Assembly (NCBI RefSeq): GCF_003286415.2
Contig: NZ_CP043450.1
Location: 1,364,001-1,428,000 of the forward strand
Direction: 5' to 3'
DNA: 64,000 bases
From: Mucilaginibacter rubeus
GTDB taxonomy: Bacteria > Bacteroidota > Bacteroidia > Sphingobacteriales > Sphingobacteriaceae
The position numbers and the translations under genes were made by a program. Below are positions 34,177-42,515 of this stretch, piece after piece. Every line of letters starts with the position of its first letter. Within the stretch, counting starts at the first letter, position 1. Below the pieces are notes generated by a model that ran no database searches, was not told the DNA's origin, and saw only the letters and a program-made list of their open reading frames with translations.

Positions 34177-35856
34177 ATGTCTGCAAACACTTATGACGCA
34201 ATAGTCATTGGCTCAGGAATTTCAGGCGGGTGGGCTGCCAAAGAACTTACACAAAAGGGTTTGAAAACCATCATGCTTGAGCGTGGTCGTAATATCGAAC
34301 ACATTAAAGATTATGTGAACGCGACCAAAGATCCTTGGGAATTTCCGCACAGAGGCGGTCGTACCCAAAAAATGATTGAGGATTACCCGGTTCTGAAGCG
34401 CGACTATCCGTTAAACGAGACCAACCTTGACTATTGGGCAAGTGATAAAGACAGCCCTTACACCGAAATTAAAAGGTTTGACTGGTTCCGTGGTTACCAC
34501 GTGGGCGGTCGTTCATTGATGTGGGGACGTCAGTCATACCGCTGGGCGGATGTTGATTTTGAAGCCAACCTGAAAGATGGCATCGCTGTTGACTGGCCTA
34601 TCCGTTATAAAGATATTGCTCCATGGTATAGCTATGCCGAGCAATTTGCCGGTATTTCTGGTAATAAAGATGGTTTACCAATCCTTCCTGATGGCGATTT
34701 TATGCCACCAATGGAAATGAATGTTGTTGAAAAAGACGTTTCAAAACGCCTTAAAGAATTCTATAAAGAAGCACGCCACATGATTATTGGCCGTACCGCC
34801 AATATCACCGTGCCGCATAACAACCGTACCAACTGCCAGTACCGTAATAAATGCTGGTTAGGTTGTCCTTTTGGTGCTTATTTTAGCACGCAGTCGGCTA
34901 CTTTACCTGCGGCTATGGCTACCGGTAATTTAACTGTGCGCCCGTGGTCTATCGTTACCAAAATTTTGTACGATAAAGACACCAAAAAAGCAAAAGGCGT
35001 AGAAGTACTGGATGCTGAAACCAACAAAACTTATGAGTACTTCGCTAAGATCGTATTCGTAAACGCTTCAACAATCAACTCTGCATGGATCCTGATGAAT
35101 TCGGCTACTGATGTTTGGGAAGGCGGCTTAGGCAGCAGCAGCGGCGAGCTTGGCCATAACCTGATGGACCACCACCTTAATGTTAGTGCTTATGGCAGGA
35201 TTGAAGGCTATGAGGATAAGTATTATTTCGGTCGCCGTGCAAATGGTTTCTATATCCCGCGCTATCGTAACCTTAACGGCGAAAAACGTGATTATATCCG
35301 GGGTTTCGGTTACCAGGGTTCGGCAAGCCGCGAAGGCTGGAGCCGTGATATTGCCGAACTGAACATCGGTGGTGCATTTAAAGATGCATTAACCGAACCG
35401 GGTTCATGGCATATAGGTATGGGCGCTTTCGGCGAAACATTGCCTTACCATGATAACAAGGTTACTATCGACAAAACCAAAAAAGATAAATGGGGCTTAC
35501 CTGTTGTTGCCATTGATGCCGAATTAAAAGCAAACGAGCTGAAAATGCGTATCGATATGGAAAAAGACGGCAAAGAAATGCTGGAAGCCATCGGTGCTAA
35601 AGAAGTGCAAACTTCCAGCACTAATCCGTTCCTTGGCCGTGGCATTCACGAAATGGGTACCGCACGTATGGGCCGCGATCCAAAAACTTCAGTGTTGAAC
35701 CAATGGAACCAGGTATGGGATGCTAAAAACGTATTTGTTACTGATGGTTCATGTATGACGTCGGCAGCGTGCCAGAACCCGTCACTTACTTACATGGCTT
35801 TAACTGCACGTGCCGCTAACTATGCGGTTGACGCGCTTAAAAAAGGGGAAATTTAA
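34177..35856 (+). CDS. GMC-family FAD-dependent sugar dehydrogenase, catalytic subunit (second copy)
   Basis: 559 aa, paralogue of the protein at 32185. FAD motif at residues 12-17 (AIVIGSGISGGWAAKEL), CX5CX3C at C220-C226-C230 (CQYRNKCWLGC), and C-terminal HEMGTARMG with CQNPSLTYMAL. It has no signal peptide. Its Tat-type small subunit is not next to it but 1.6 kb downstream (37440), after a Gfo/Idh/MocA gene. Identity to the first copy is highest around the FAD and cluster motifs and lower in the substrate domain, which suggests a different sugar substrate (inference). Confidence 0.92.
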   Translation: MSANTYDAIVIGSGISGGWAAKELTQKGLKTIMLERGRNIEHIKDYVNATKDPWEFPHRGGRTQKMIEDYPVLKRDYPLNETNLDYWASDKDSPYTEIKRFDWFRGYHVGGRSLMWGRQSYRWADVDFEANLKDGIAVDWPIRYKDIAPWYSYAEQFAGISGNKDGLPILPDGDFMPPMEMNVVEKDVSKRLKEFYKEARHMIIGRTANITVPHNNRTNCQYRNKCWLGCPFGAYFSTQSATLPAAMATGNLTVRPWSIVTKILYDKDTKKAKGVEVLDAETNKTYEYFAKIVFVNASTINSAWILMNSATDVWEGGLGSSSGELGHNLMDHHLNVSAYGRIEGYEDKYYFGRRANGFYIPRYRNLNGEKRDYIRGFGYQGSASREGWSRDIAELNIGGAFKDALTEPGSWHIGMGAFGETLPYHDNKVTIDKTKKDKWGLPVVAIDAELKANELKMRIDMEKDGKEMLEAIGAKEVQTSSTNPFLGRGIHEMGTARMGRDPKTSVLNQWNQVWDAKNVFVTDGSCMTSAACQNPSLTYMALTARAANYAVDALKKGEI

Positions 35857-35894
35857 TCACTATCACATAAAAACAACCTATAACAAAAACACCC

Positions 35895-37322
35895 ATGACT
35901 GAAGAAAAGGACAAAACCCCTAATCCGTCGAGAAGGCAATTTCTTAAAAGCGGCGCCATAGCGGCAGCTGGCTTTATGATCGTTCCGCGCCATGTACTGG
36001 GCGGTAAAGGCTTCATTGCCCCGAGCGATAAATTGTTAATTGCCGGCGTTGGTGCAGGTGGTAAAGGCCAAAGCGATATCGCTAACTTTTACAAAAGCGG
36101 TAAAGCTGAAATCGCTTTCCTATGCGACGTGGACGACAGAAGATCGGCCAAATCACGCGGCGATTTCCCTAAAGCAAAGTATTATAAAGATTGGCGCGAG
36201 ATGTTTGACAAAGAACACAAGCATTTTGATGCCGTATCGGTTTCAACACCAGACCATAACCATGCTATCATCACATACAATGCGATGCAGTTAAACAAGC
36301 ACGTTTATGTTCAGAAACCGTTAACCCATGATATTTGGGAAGCCCGTATGTTAACCGAGGCTGCCAAAAAATACAAAGTGGTAACGCAAATGGGTAACCA
36401 GGGTTCATCAAATGATGGTACACGTTTACTTTCAGAATGGTATGATGCCGATCTGATTGGTGATGTACATACCGTTTATTGCTGGACAAACCGCCCTGTT
36501 TGGCCACAAGGTATAGCATGGCCTCCGCCACAGCCAAACATTCCTAAAGAATTGGATTGGGACCTGTGGTTGGGTACTGCACCTAAAAAAGATTATGTTG
36601 ATAAACTGGTTCCATTTAACTGGCGCGGCTGGTGGGATTACGGAACCGGTGCCCTTGGCGATATGGGCTGTCACCTGGTTGAGGCTCCTTTCCGCGTGTT
36701 GGGTATCCAGTATGCAAAAGATGTTCAGGCCAGTGTTGGTAGCGTTTATGTAGATGAGTTTAAAGAAGGTCACTTCCCTGAAAGCTGCCCTCCTTCAAGC
36801 CACATTACATTAACTTTCCCTAAAACGGAAAAAACTAAAGGTGATGTTACCCTGCACTGGATGGACGGTGGTATTCAGCCAGAAAGACCTATCGAATTGT
36901 TAGCAAGCGAAAGGTTTGGCGGCGAAGAAGGCAACGGTACTTTATTCATTGGTACAAAAGGAAAAATGTATGCAAGTACTTATTCTGATGCGCCAACGTT
37001 GTTACCAAAATCGCTTACCAAAGATGCGAAAGCTCCGCAAAAATGGGCTCGTGTACCAGGCGGTGCCGAGGGTCACTATGCGCAGTGGGTTGAAGGCTGT
37101 ATTGCCGGTTACGGTAAAACAGAATTAAGCTCATCGTTTGATAAGGCTGGTCCACTTACCGAGGCATTATTGATGGCAAACCTTGCTGTTCGCGGTCATG
37201 AATTACAAGGTGGCAGGGTAAAATTAGTTTGGGATAACCAGGCTATGAAAGTTACCAACTTCGATGCAGTTAACCAATACATTAAACGCGATTACCGCGA
37301 AGGTTTCGTGTTGAAAGCGTAA
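35895..37322 (+). CDS. Tat-exported Gfo/Idh/MocA-family oxidoreductase
   Basis: 475 aa. Tat signal SRRQFLKSGAIAAAGFMIVP. The Rossmann domain follows with LLIAGVGAGGKGQSDIANF, and the catalytic Lys lies in NKHVYVQKPLTHD, the QKP variant of the family's EKP. A long C-terminal beta-sheet domain contains WWDYGTGALGDMGCHLVEA. NAD(P) is tightly bound in some exported members, which would allow work in the periplasm. It is between the second GMC gene and its small subunit, so it probably acts on the same sugar or its keto product. Confidence 0.9.
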   Translation: MTEEKDKTPNPSRRQFLKSGAIAAAGFMIVPRHVLGGKGFIAPSDKLLIAGVGAGGKGQSDIANFYKSGKAEIAFLCDVDDRRSAKSRGDFPKAKYYKDWREMFDKEHKHFDAVSVSTPDHNHAIITYNAMQLNKHVYVQKPLTHDIWEARMLTEAAKKYKVVTQMGNQGSSNDGTRLLSEWYDADLIGDVHTVYCWTNRPVWPQGIAWPPPQPNIPKELDWDLWLGTAPKKDYVDKLVPFNWRGWWDYGTGALGDMGCHLVEAPFRVLGIQYAKDVQASVGSVYVDEFKEGHFPESCPPSSHITLTFPKTEKTKGDVTLHWMDGGIQPERPIELLASERFGGEEGNGTLFIGTKGKMYASTYSDAPTLLPKSLTKDAKAPQKWARVPGGAEGHYAQWVEGCIAGYGKTELSSSFDKAGPLTEALLMANLAVRGHELQGGRVKLVWDNQAMKVTNFDAVNQYIKRDYREGFVLKA

Positions 37323-37333
37323 TTTAGGAATAC

Positions 37334-37414
37334 GTGATTAGTTGGGAAAAGAGTTACGAAGTTTTTAAAACTTCGTAACTCTGGTAAACACTATTCACTA
37401 ATCCAACTAATCAC
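37334..37414. repeat. Nested palindrome downstream of the Gfo/Idh/MocA gene
   Basis: An inner perfect stem, GAGTTACGAAGTTTT (37351-37365) with its reverse complement at 37367-37381, sits in an outer pair, GTGATTAGTTGG (37334-37345) and CCAACTAATCAC (37403-37414). It could form a strong hairpin within the transcript, ahead of the small-subunit gene. Confidence 0.75.
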
Positions 37415-37439
37415 TAATTCAGTAAATCAATAATTAAAC

Positions 37440-38006
37440 ATGAATAGAAGAGAAGCGATAGGCAGGGTAGGTTTGATCCTTGGCGGTACCATCATCGGCG
37501 CCGAGTTTTTCATCTCCGGATGTAAATCATCTTCGCCAAAAGTAAACGACCTTTTTACACAGGATGATGTGGCCCTGATGGATGAAATTGGCGAAACCAT
37601 TTTGCCTGCAACCTCAACCCCAGGTGCTAAAGCGGCCGAAATTGGCAAGTTTATGACTGTTATGGTACAGGATTGCTATACTGCCGATGATCAGAAGATC
37701 TTTACCAAAGGTTTAAAAGACCTGAATGATGCAAGCGACAAAAAATTTGGTAAAAAGTTTTTGGAGGCTACTCCGGAGCAACGTACCGAGTTGTTAACCG
37801 CGCTTGACAAAGAACAAAAAGATTATACCAAAACTAAAAAACCCGAAGATCCTAACCATTACTTCAGGATGCTGAAAGAATTAACCCTGCTTGGTTTCTT
37901 CACTTCAAAACCGGGTGCTACACAGGCTTTACGTTATATTGCCGTTCCTGGTAAATATGATGGTAACCTGCCATACAAAAAAGGCGATAAAGCCTGGGCA
38001 ACCTAA
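37440..38006 (+). CDS. Gluconate 2-dehydrogenase subunit 3-like small subunit (second copy)
   Basis: 188 aa. The N-terminus (MNRREAIGRVGLILGGTIIG) has twin Arg and is followed by a lipobox-like FISGC, so it is probably an exported lipoprotein. The core has LMDEIGETILPATSTPGAKA, the gluconate_2-dh3 signature, shared with the protein at 31570. It should be the partner and export carrier of the second GMC subunit. A perfect 16-bp hairpin 55 bp after the stop ends the unit 34177-38006. Confidence 0.9.
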   Translation: MNRREAIGRVGLILGGTIIGAEFFISGCKSSSPKVNDLFTQDDVALMDEIGETILPATSTPGAKAAEIGKFMTVMVQDCYTADDQKIFTKGLKDLNDASDKKFGKKFLEATPEQRTELLTALDKEQKDYTKTKKPEDPNHYFRMLKELTLLGFFTSKPGATQALRYIAVPGKYDGNLPYKKGDKAWAT

Positions 38007-38060
38007 AAAATTGCAATATCAATTGATCATACCTTTGGTGATTATCCCAATGAAATTATT

Positions 38061-38097
38061 GTCAAAAACAGCATTATGATGTAATGCTGTTTTTGAC
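38061..38097 (+). terminator. Hairpin terminator after the second dehydrogenase unit
   Basis: Perfect 16-bp stem GTCAAAAACAGCATTA / TAATGCTGTTTTTGAC with a 5-nt loop. Confidence 0.85.
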
Positions 38098-38152
38098 GTA
38101 TACAATCGATTGAGAAGCCTTTAATTCAAAACATCAACCCCAACAAAAACAA

Positions 38153-39304
38153 ATGAAATTAAGATTAGGAATGATCGGCGGCGGACAAGGCGCCTTTATT
38201 GGTGCCGTGCATCGTATAGCCGCCCGTATTGATGGCGAATATGAACTGGTTTGCGGCGCTTTCAGCAGCAACGCCGAAAAATCACAGGCCAGCGGTCTTT
38301 TGCTCGGTTTACCGGCAAGCCGCTCATACAGCTCATACCAGGAACTAATTGAAAAAGAAAAACAACTGCCTGAGAACGAACGCGTGCAGGTGATCAGCAT
38401 CGTAACGCCTAACCATGTGCATTTTGCCCCAACCAAAATGGCGCTTGAGAATGGATTTCACGTGGTGCTTGATAAACCCATGACCTTTTCGCTTGAAGAG
38501 GCTAAAGAATTGGAAAAAGTAGTAAAGGCATCAGGTAAACTGTTTTGCCTTACACATACTTACACCGGCTACCCTATGGTTAAGGAAGCTAAGCAACTGA
38601 TAAAAGCAGGTGCTATAGGCGCTGTTAAAAAAGTTTACGTTGAGTATCCGCAGGGATGGTTAAGTACATTTTTAGAAGGAGAAGATAACAAACAAGCTTC
38701 ATGGCGTACAGATCCGGGTAAAAGCGGTATTGCAGGTGCAATGGGCGATATAGGTACGCACGCCTTTAACCTGGCCGAGTACGTTACCGGTTTAGAGGTG
38801 ACAAAGATTTGCGCCGATATTAACATTGTAGTCCCTGGTCGCAAGCTGGATGATGATGGTGCTGCCCTTTTGAAATTCAACAACGGCGCAAGCGGCGTGC
38901 TTACTGCTACGCAGATTGCTGCCGGCGAAGAAAATAACGTAAAGATCAGGGTGTATGGTGAAAAAGGTGGTTTAGAGTGGCACCAGAGCGATGCTAATTC
39001 ATTAACCGTTATGTACACCGATAAGCCTGCCGAAACCTGGCGTACAGGTGGTGGCTATACCAGCTCATTCGCACAGCATAACACACGTACCCCTGCCGGT
39101 CACCCCGAAGGTTACCTGGAAGCATTTGCCAACCTATACCGCAATTTTGCTTTAACAGTAAAAGCGGGTTTGGAAGGTAAAGAAGCTACTCCTGAGGAAT
39201 TGGATTTCCCGGGTATTGAAGAGGGCGTTCGTGGAATGGCCTTTATCGAAAATGTGATTGCATCGGGTAAATCGGACCTCAAATGGACTGATTTCACTAT
39301 TTAA
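38153..39304 (+). CDS. Cytoplasmic Gfo/Idh/MocA-family oxidoreductase
   Basis: 383 aa, no signal peptide, so the reaction is in the cytoplasm. Rossmann start LRLGMIGGGQGAFIGAVHRI, catalytic Lys in GFHVVLDKPMTFSLEEA, and a dimerisation sheet with IAGAMGDIGTHAFNLAEYV, where the His is the usual acid/base residue. It would reduce or oxidise a keto-sugar or inositol-like compound with NAD(P). It forms a pair with the TIM-barrel gene 26 bp downstream; the two may turn an imported keto-sugar into a normal hexose (inference). Confidence 0.9.
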   Translation: MKLRLGMIGGGQGAFIGAVHRIAARIDGEYELVCGAFSSNAEKSQASGLLLGLPASRSYSSYQELIEKEKQLPENERVQVISIVTPNHVHFAPTKMALENGFHVVLDKPMTFSLEEAKELEKVVKASGKLFCLTHTYTGYPMVKEAKQLIKAGAIGAVKKVYVEYPQGWLSTFLEGEDNKQASWRTDPGKSGIAGAMGDIGTHAFNLAEYVTGLEVTKICADINIVVPGRKLDDDGAALLKFNNGASGVLTATQIAAGEENNVKIRVYGEKGGLEWHQSDANSLTVMYTDKPAETWRTGGGYTSSFAQHNTRTPAGHPEGYLEAFANLYRNFALTVKAGLEGKEATPEELDFPGIEEGVRGMAFIENVIASGKSDLKWTDFTI

Positions 39305-39330
39305 TTCATCATCTATCTAAAACAAAAAAT

Positions 39331-40383
39331 ATGACTACTATAAAAGGACCTGCCATATTTATAGCACAGTTTATAGGCGACGCTGCTCCATTTAACAGCC
39401 TTGAATCTATCTGCCAGTGGGCGGCTGGTTTGGGCTACAAAGGTGTACAGTTGCCAACGCTTGATGCACGCTTTATCGACCTGCAAAAAGCTGCCGAAAG
39501 CAAAACCTATGCTGATGAAATTAAAGGCATAGTTAATGCTGCGGGTTTAGAAATAACCGAACTATCAACTCACCTGCAAGGTCAGCTGGTTGCGGTAAAC
39601 CCGGTTTATGATACCTTATTTGATGGTTTTGCACCTGAACATCTGCGTGGCAACCCGGCCGAAAGGCAGAAATGGGCTGTTCAACAGTTGAAGTACGCTG
39701 CACAGGCCTCAAAGAATTTAGGCTTAAACGCTTCGGTTACCTTTAGCGGCGCGTTGCTTTGGCCTATGGTATACCCATGGCCTCAACGCCCTGCCGGTAT
39801 TGTTGAAACGGCTTTTGAAGAACTGGCCAAACGCTGGACTCCGATACTGGATGTTTACGAAGAAAATGGCATCGACCTTTGCTACGAGATCCATCCGGGC
39901 GAAGACCTGCATGATGGTATCACTTATGAAATGTTCCTTGATCATGTAAAAGGCCACAAACGTGCCAACTTGCTGTATGATCCATCGCACTTTGTATTGC
40001 AATGCCTGGATTACCTGGAATATATCGATCTGTACCATGAACGTATTAAGATGTTCCATGTTAAGGATGCTGAGTTTAATCCAACCGGACGCCAGGGTGT
40101 TTACGGTGGCTACCAGAACTGGGTTGACCGTGCCGGTCGTTTCCGTTCATTGGGCGATGGACAGGTTGATTTTAAATCGATATTCAGCAAACTAACACAA
40201 TATGATTTTAAAGGATGGGCCGTGCTTGAATGGGAATGCGCGCTTAAACATCCTGAAGACGGCGCAAGAGAAGGCGCTCAATTCATTAAAGATCATATTA
40301 TCCGTGTTACCGAACGTGCTTTTGACGATTTCGCAGCATCAGGCTCTGACGACGCGTTCAACAGGAAAACGTTAGGGATATAA
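39331..40383 (+). CDS. Cytoplasmic TIM-barrel sugar isomerase/epimerase
   Basis: 350 aa, no signal peptide. An AP_endonuc_2-type barrel with the metal ligands expected in CYEIHPGEDLHDG, LLYDPSHFVLQ, FHVKDAEFNPTGRQG and the last Glu in WAVLEWECALKHP. Similar proteins occur next to Gfo/Idh/MocA dehydrogenases in many Bacteroidota sugar loci. It follows the dehydrogenase gene at 38153 after 26 bp. The substrate is unknown; a 3-keto or 2-keto sugar is likely from context. Confidence 0.88.
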   Translation: MTTIKGPAIFIAQFIGDAAPFNSLESICQWAAGLGYKGVQLPTLDARFIDLQKAAESKTYADEIKGIVNAAGLEITELSTHLQGQLVAVNPVYDTLFDGFAPEHLRGNPAERQKWAVQQLKYAAQASKNLGLNASVTFSGALLWPMVYPWPQRPAGIVETAFEELAKRWTPILDVYEENGIDLCYEIHPGEDLHDGITYEMFLDHVKGHKRANLLYDPSHFVLQCLDYLEYIDLYHERIKMFHVKDAEFNPTGRQGVYGGYQNWVDRAGRFRSLGDGQVDFKSIFSKLTQYDFKGWAVLEWECALKHPEDGAREGAQFIKDHIIRVTERAFDDFAASGSDDAFNRKTLGI

Positions 40384-40390
40384 CCACCCG

Positions 40391-40481
40391 TGTCATTGCG
40401 AGGGGGAACGACGAAGCAATCGCACGCTATACAGGGCCACTCTGTATAGCATGCGATTGCCGCGCTACGCTCGCAATGACA
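40391..40481. repeat. Dispersed palindromic repeat, family 1 (best copy)
   Basis: Long arms starting TGTCATTGCGAG and ending CTCGCAATGACA, each with GCAATCGC-type words (GAAGCAATCGCA / TGCGATTGC), around a core CGCTATACAGGGCCACTCTG that itself folds by TATACAG / CTGTATA. It is the clearest member and lies in a 229-bp spacer before the MFS gene. A smaller GCCGGTGCAAACCGGC hairpin follows at 40539-40554. Confidence 0.88.
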
Positions 40482-40612
40482 TAATTTATTTTTTAAGAAA
40501 CCGCTTCGTGAAGATGGGATTCACAAGGCAGGATTCATGCCGGTGCAAACCGGCTAAGTGCATTTTGATACAGCCAATTAACCAATTATTATCATAACCT
40601 AAATAATTTAAA

Positions 40613-41920
40613 ATGCAAACTATTAACCGTACACAGCTATTCAGGGCAAGCTGCCTGTCGTTACTGGTAACTTCATTGTCATTCGGTATCCGTGCCGGGA
40701 TCCTGAACGATCAGGGTGTAAGATTTCACCTGAATGCTTCACAGTTAAGCACTATCGCGGCAACCGCATTCTGGGGCTTTCCGCTTGCTATCATTGTCGG
40801 AGGTTTTATTGTAGATATCATCGGCATGAAAAAACTGCTGGTGTCTGCTTTTATCTTCCACCTGGTGGGGATCCTGCTTACCATTTTCGCCAATGGCTAC
40901 TGGACGCTGTTCCTATCAACCTTAATGATAGGGATAGCCAACGGTACGGTTGAGGCTTCCTGCAACCCGCTCGTAGCGTCGTTATTTACAGATAACAAAA
41001 CAACCAAACTCAATCACTTTCACCTTTGGTTTCCGGCGGGCATCGTTATTGGTACTTTAATAGTATTCGGTCTGGATACCGCTTTGGCACATGGCGTATC
41101 GCCAAAACCATACTGGATCTCGCAGGTAGAGATTGCTTTGATGTTGATTCCAACCATAGCATACGGTTACCTGTTCTCAAAATTGGATTTCCCGGTTACC
41201 GAACGTGTATCTGCAGGTGTTAGCACCGAGGATATGTACAAGGCATTGTTAAATCCGTTGTTTATATTCATGATCATCTGCATGTTTGGCACAGCCATTA
41301 CAGAATTGTTCACCAATCAGTGGACAGACGTTTTATTCAAGACAGTTACAGATAACGCTATACTCATCTTAACCTTTGTTGCATCGGTACAGGTATTAGG
41401 TCGCGCTTTTGCAAGTCCGATAGTACATCGTTTAGCCCCGCAGGGCGTGTTACTCATCTCGGCTATTTTATCAGCATTAGGTATTTACCTGATGGTACAC
41501 CTGCATGGTGACGCTATCTATTTTGCCGCGGTGATCTTTGGTCTGGGTGTAGCATTCTTCTGGCCATGTATGATAGGTTTTGTGGCCGAGAACCTGCCAC
41601 GCACTGGTGCCGTAGGTTTAAATCTTATGGGTGGTGCAGGTATGTTCGGCGTATCTGTTTATATGATGTTCATGGGCGGTTTCTATGATAATATCATGGT
41701 TTCCAAATTACCGGCAGGAGCGAACCTGGACGCTTATCGCTCGGCCCCGGCAGGGTCGGAGATGGCCAAAGCGTTTGACGCGGCACGGTCGGCGGCAGGT
41801 CCGGAAGTATTGAATACTACCCTCATGATCCCTGTTGTATTAATCGTAGCATTTATAGGTCTGGTGATTTACATGCGTTCACGTAAAAAAACCGCTTCAT
41901 TAGGTGCTATATCGGTTTAA
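40613..41920 (+). CDS. MFS transporter, probably for sugar
   Basis: 435 aa with about 12 hydrophobic helices. The N-terminal half (LSLLVTSLSFGIRAGILNDQ, IVGGFIVDIIGMKKLLVSAF) has the MFS loop 2-3 motif in a relaxed form. An extended loop near residue 360-390 is Ala/Gly-rich. Inner-membrane, proton-linked uptake of a sugar or keto-sugar is the likely task from its place in the oxidation block. It is not clearly of the FGHS or nucleoside type by eye. ATG start. Confidence 0.85.
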   Translation: MQTINRTQLFRASCLSLLVTSLSFGIRAGILNDQGVRFHLNASQLSTIAATAFWGFPLAIIVGGFIVDIIGMKKLLVSAFIFHLVGILLTIFANGYWTLFLSTLMIGIANGTVEASCNPLVASLFTDNKTTKLNHFHLWFPAGIVIGTLIVFGLDTALAHGVSPKPYWISQVEIALMLIPTIAYGYLFSKLDFPVTERVSAGVSTEDMYKALLNPLFIFMIICMFGTAITELFTNQWTDVLFKTVTDNAILILTFVASVQVLGRAFASPIVHRLAPQGVLLISAILSALGIYLMVHLHGDAIYFAAVIFGLGVAFFWPCMIGFVAENLPRTGAVGLNLMGGAGMFGVSVYMMFMGGFYDNIMVSKLPAGANLDAYRSAPAGSEMAKAFDAARSAAGPEVLNTTLMIPVVLIVAFIGLVIYMRSRKKTASLGAISV

Positions 41921-41985
41921 TAAGGCTTTAAATATCATAAAAAGTTGTAATTTTCGCCTGATTAACCAACCCAATTAAAATTACA

Positions 41986-42066
41986 TGATGAAAAACAGCA
42001 GAGGTTTTGTTAAAGGCAGATTTTCGGCAAGGTTATCATCGAAAACCACAATTAAACTTTTATGAA
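41986..42066 (+). CDS. Possible 26-aa leader peptide overlapping the cytochrome gene
   Basis: ATG 41986 to TGA 42064-42066 encodes MMKNSRGFVKGRFSARLSSK and six more residues, very basic. Its stop overlaps the cytochrome start as ATGA, the form typical of translational coupling. It may be a leader that helps start-site access, or chance. No similarity is known to me. Confidence 0.3.
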
Positions 42067-42505
42067 AAAAGTATTCGTTATTCTTTGTATCAGCGCAGCG
42101 TTTGCTGCCTGCGGCGGAAATTCATCAAAAAACACCGGTGGCAGCGACAGCACTAACGGTGCAAATCAATCAGCAAAAGCTGCTGATGCTAACGCAGATA
42201 CTGTTGTAGCAAAAACAGGTACCGAACCGGCAGGTGGTTCTGCAGGTTCATCGGCCGGTGAAAAATTAATGGCATCATTAGATTGCAGCACTTGCCATAA
42301 AGTTGATACTAAAGTTATCGGCCCTGCATTTGAAGAGGTTGCAAAAAAATATGATGCTTCAGACGCGAACATTGATATGCTTGCTAAAAAAATCATTGCC
42401 GGTGGTAGCGGTAACTGGGGTAACATTGCCATGACTCCGCACCCTTCATTGCCTGAAAGCGATGCTAAAGAAATTGTAAAATACATTCTATCATTAAAAA
42501 AATAA
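42062..42505 (+). CDS. Lipoprotein c-type cytochrome
   Basis: 147 aa. Lipoprotein signal with lipobox AFAAC (Cys17), then a Gly/Ser/Asn/Ala-rich flexible linker (about 18-65), and one class I cytochrome c domain with heme-binding C75-S-T-C78-H79 and the probable axial M124 (NIAMTPHP). It would sit on the periplasmic face and take electrons from the two flavin dehydrogenases encoded upstream, playing the part of the cytochrome subunit of FAD sugar dehydrogenases. An MFS gene follows after 10 bp. Confidence 0.92.
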   Translation: MKKVFVILCISAAFAACGGNSSKNTGGSDSTNGANQSAKAADANADTVVAKTGTEPAGGSAGSSAGEKLMASLDCSTCHKVDTKVIGPAFEEVAKKYDASDANIDMLAKKIIAGGSGNWGNIAMTPHPSLPESDAKEIVKYILSLKK

Positions 42506-42515
42506 TTAAATTTTC

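Noticed and set aside
37334..37414. Insertion-sequence remnant
   Set aside because: Strong nested palindrome, but no transposase fragment or target duplication could be seen.
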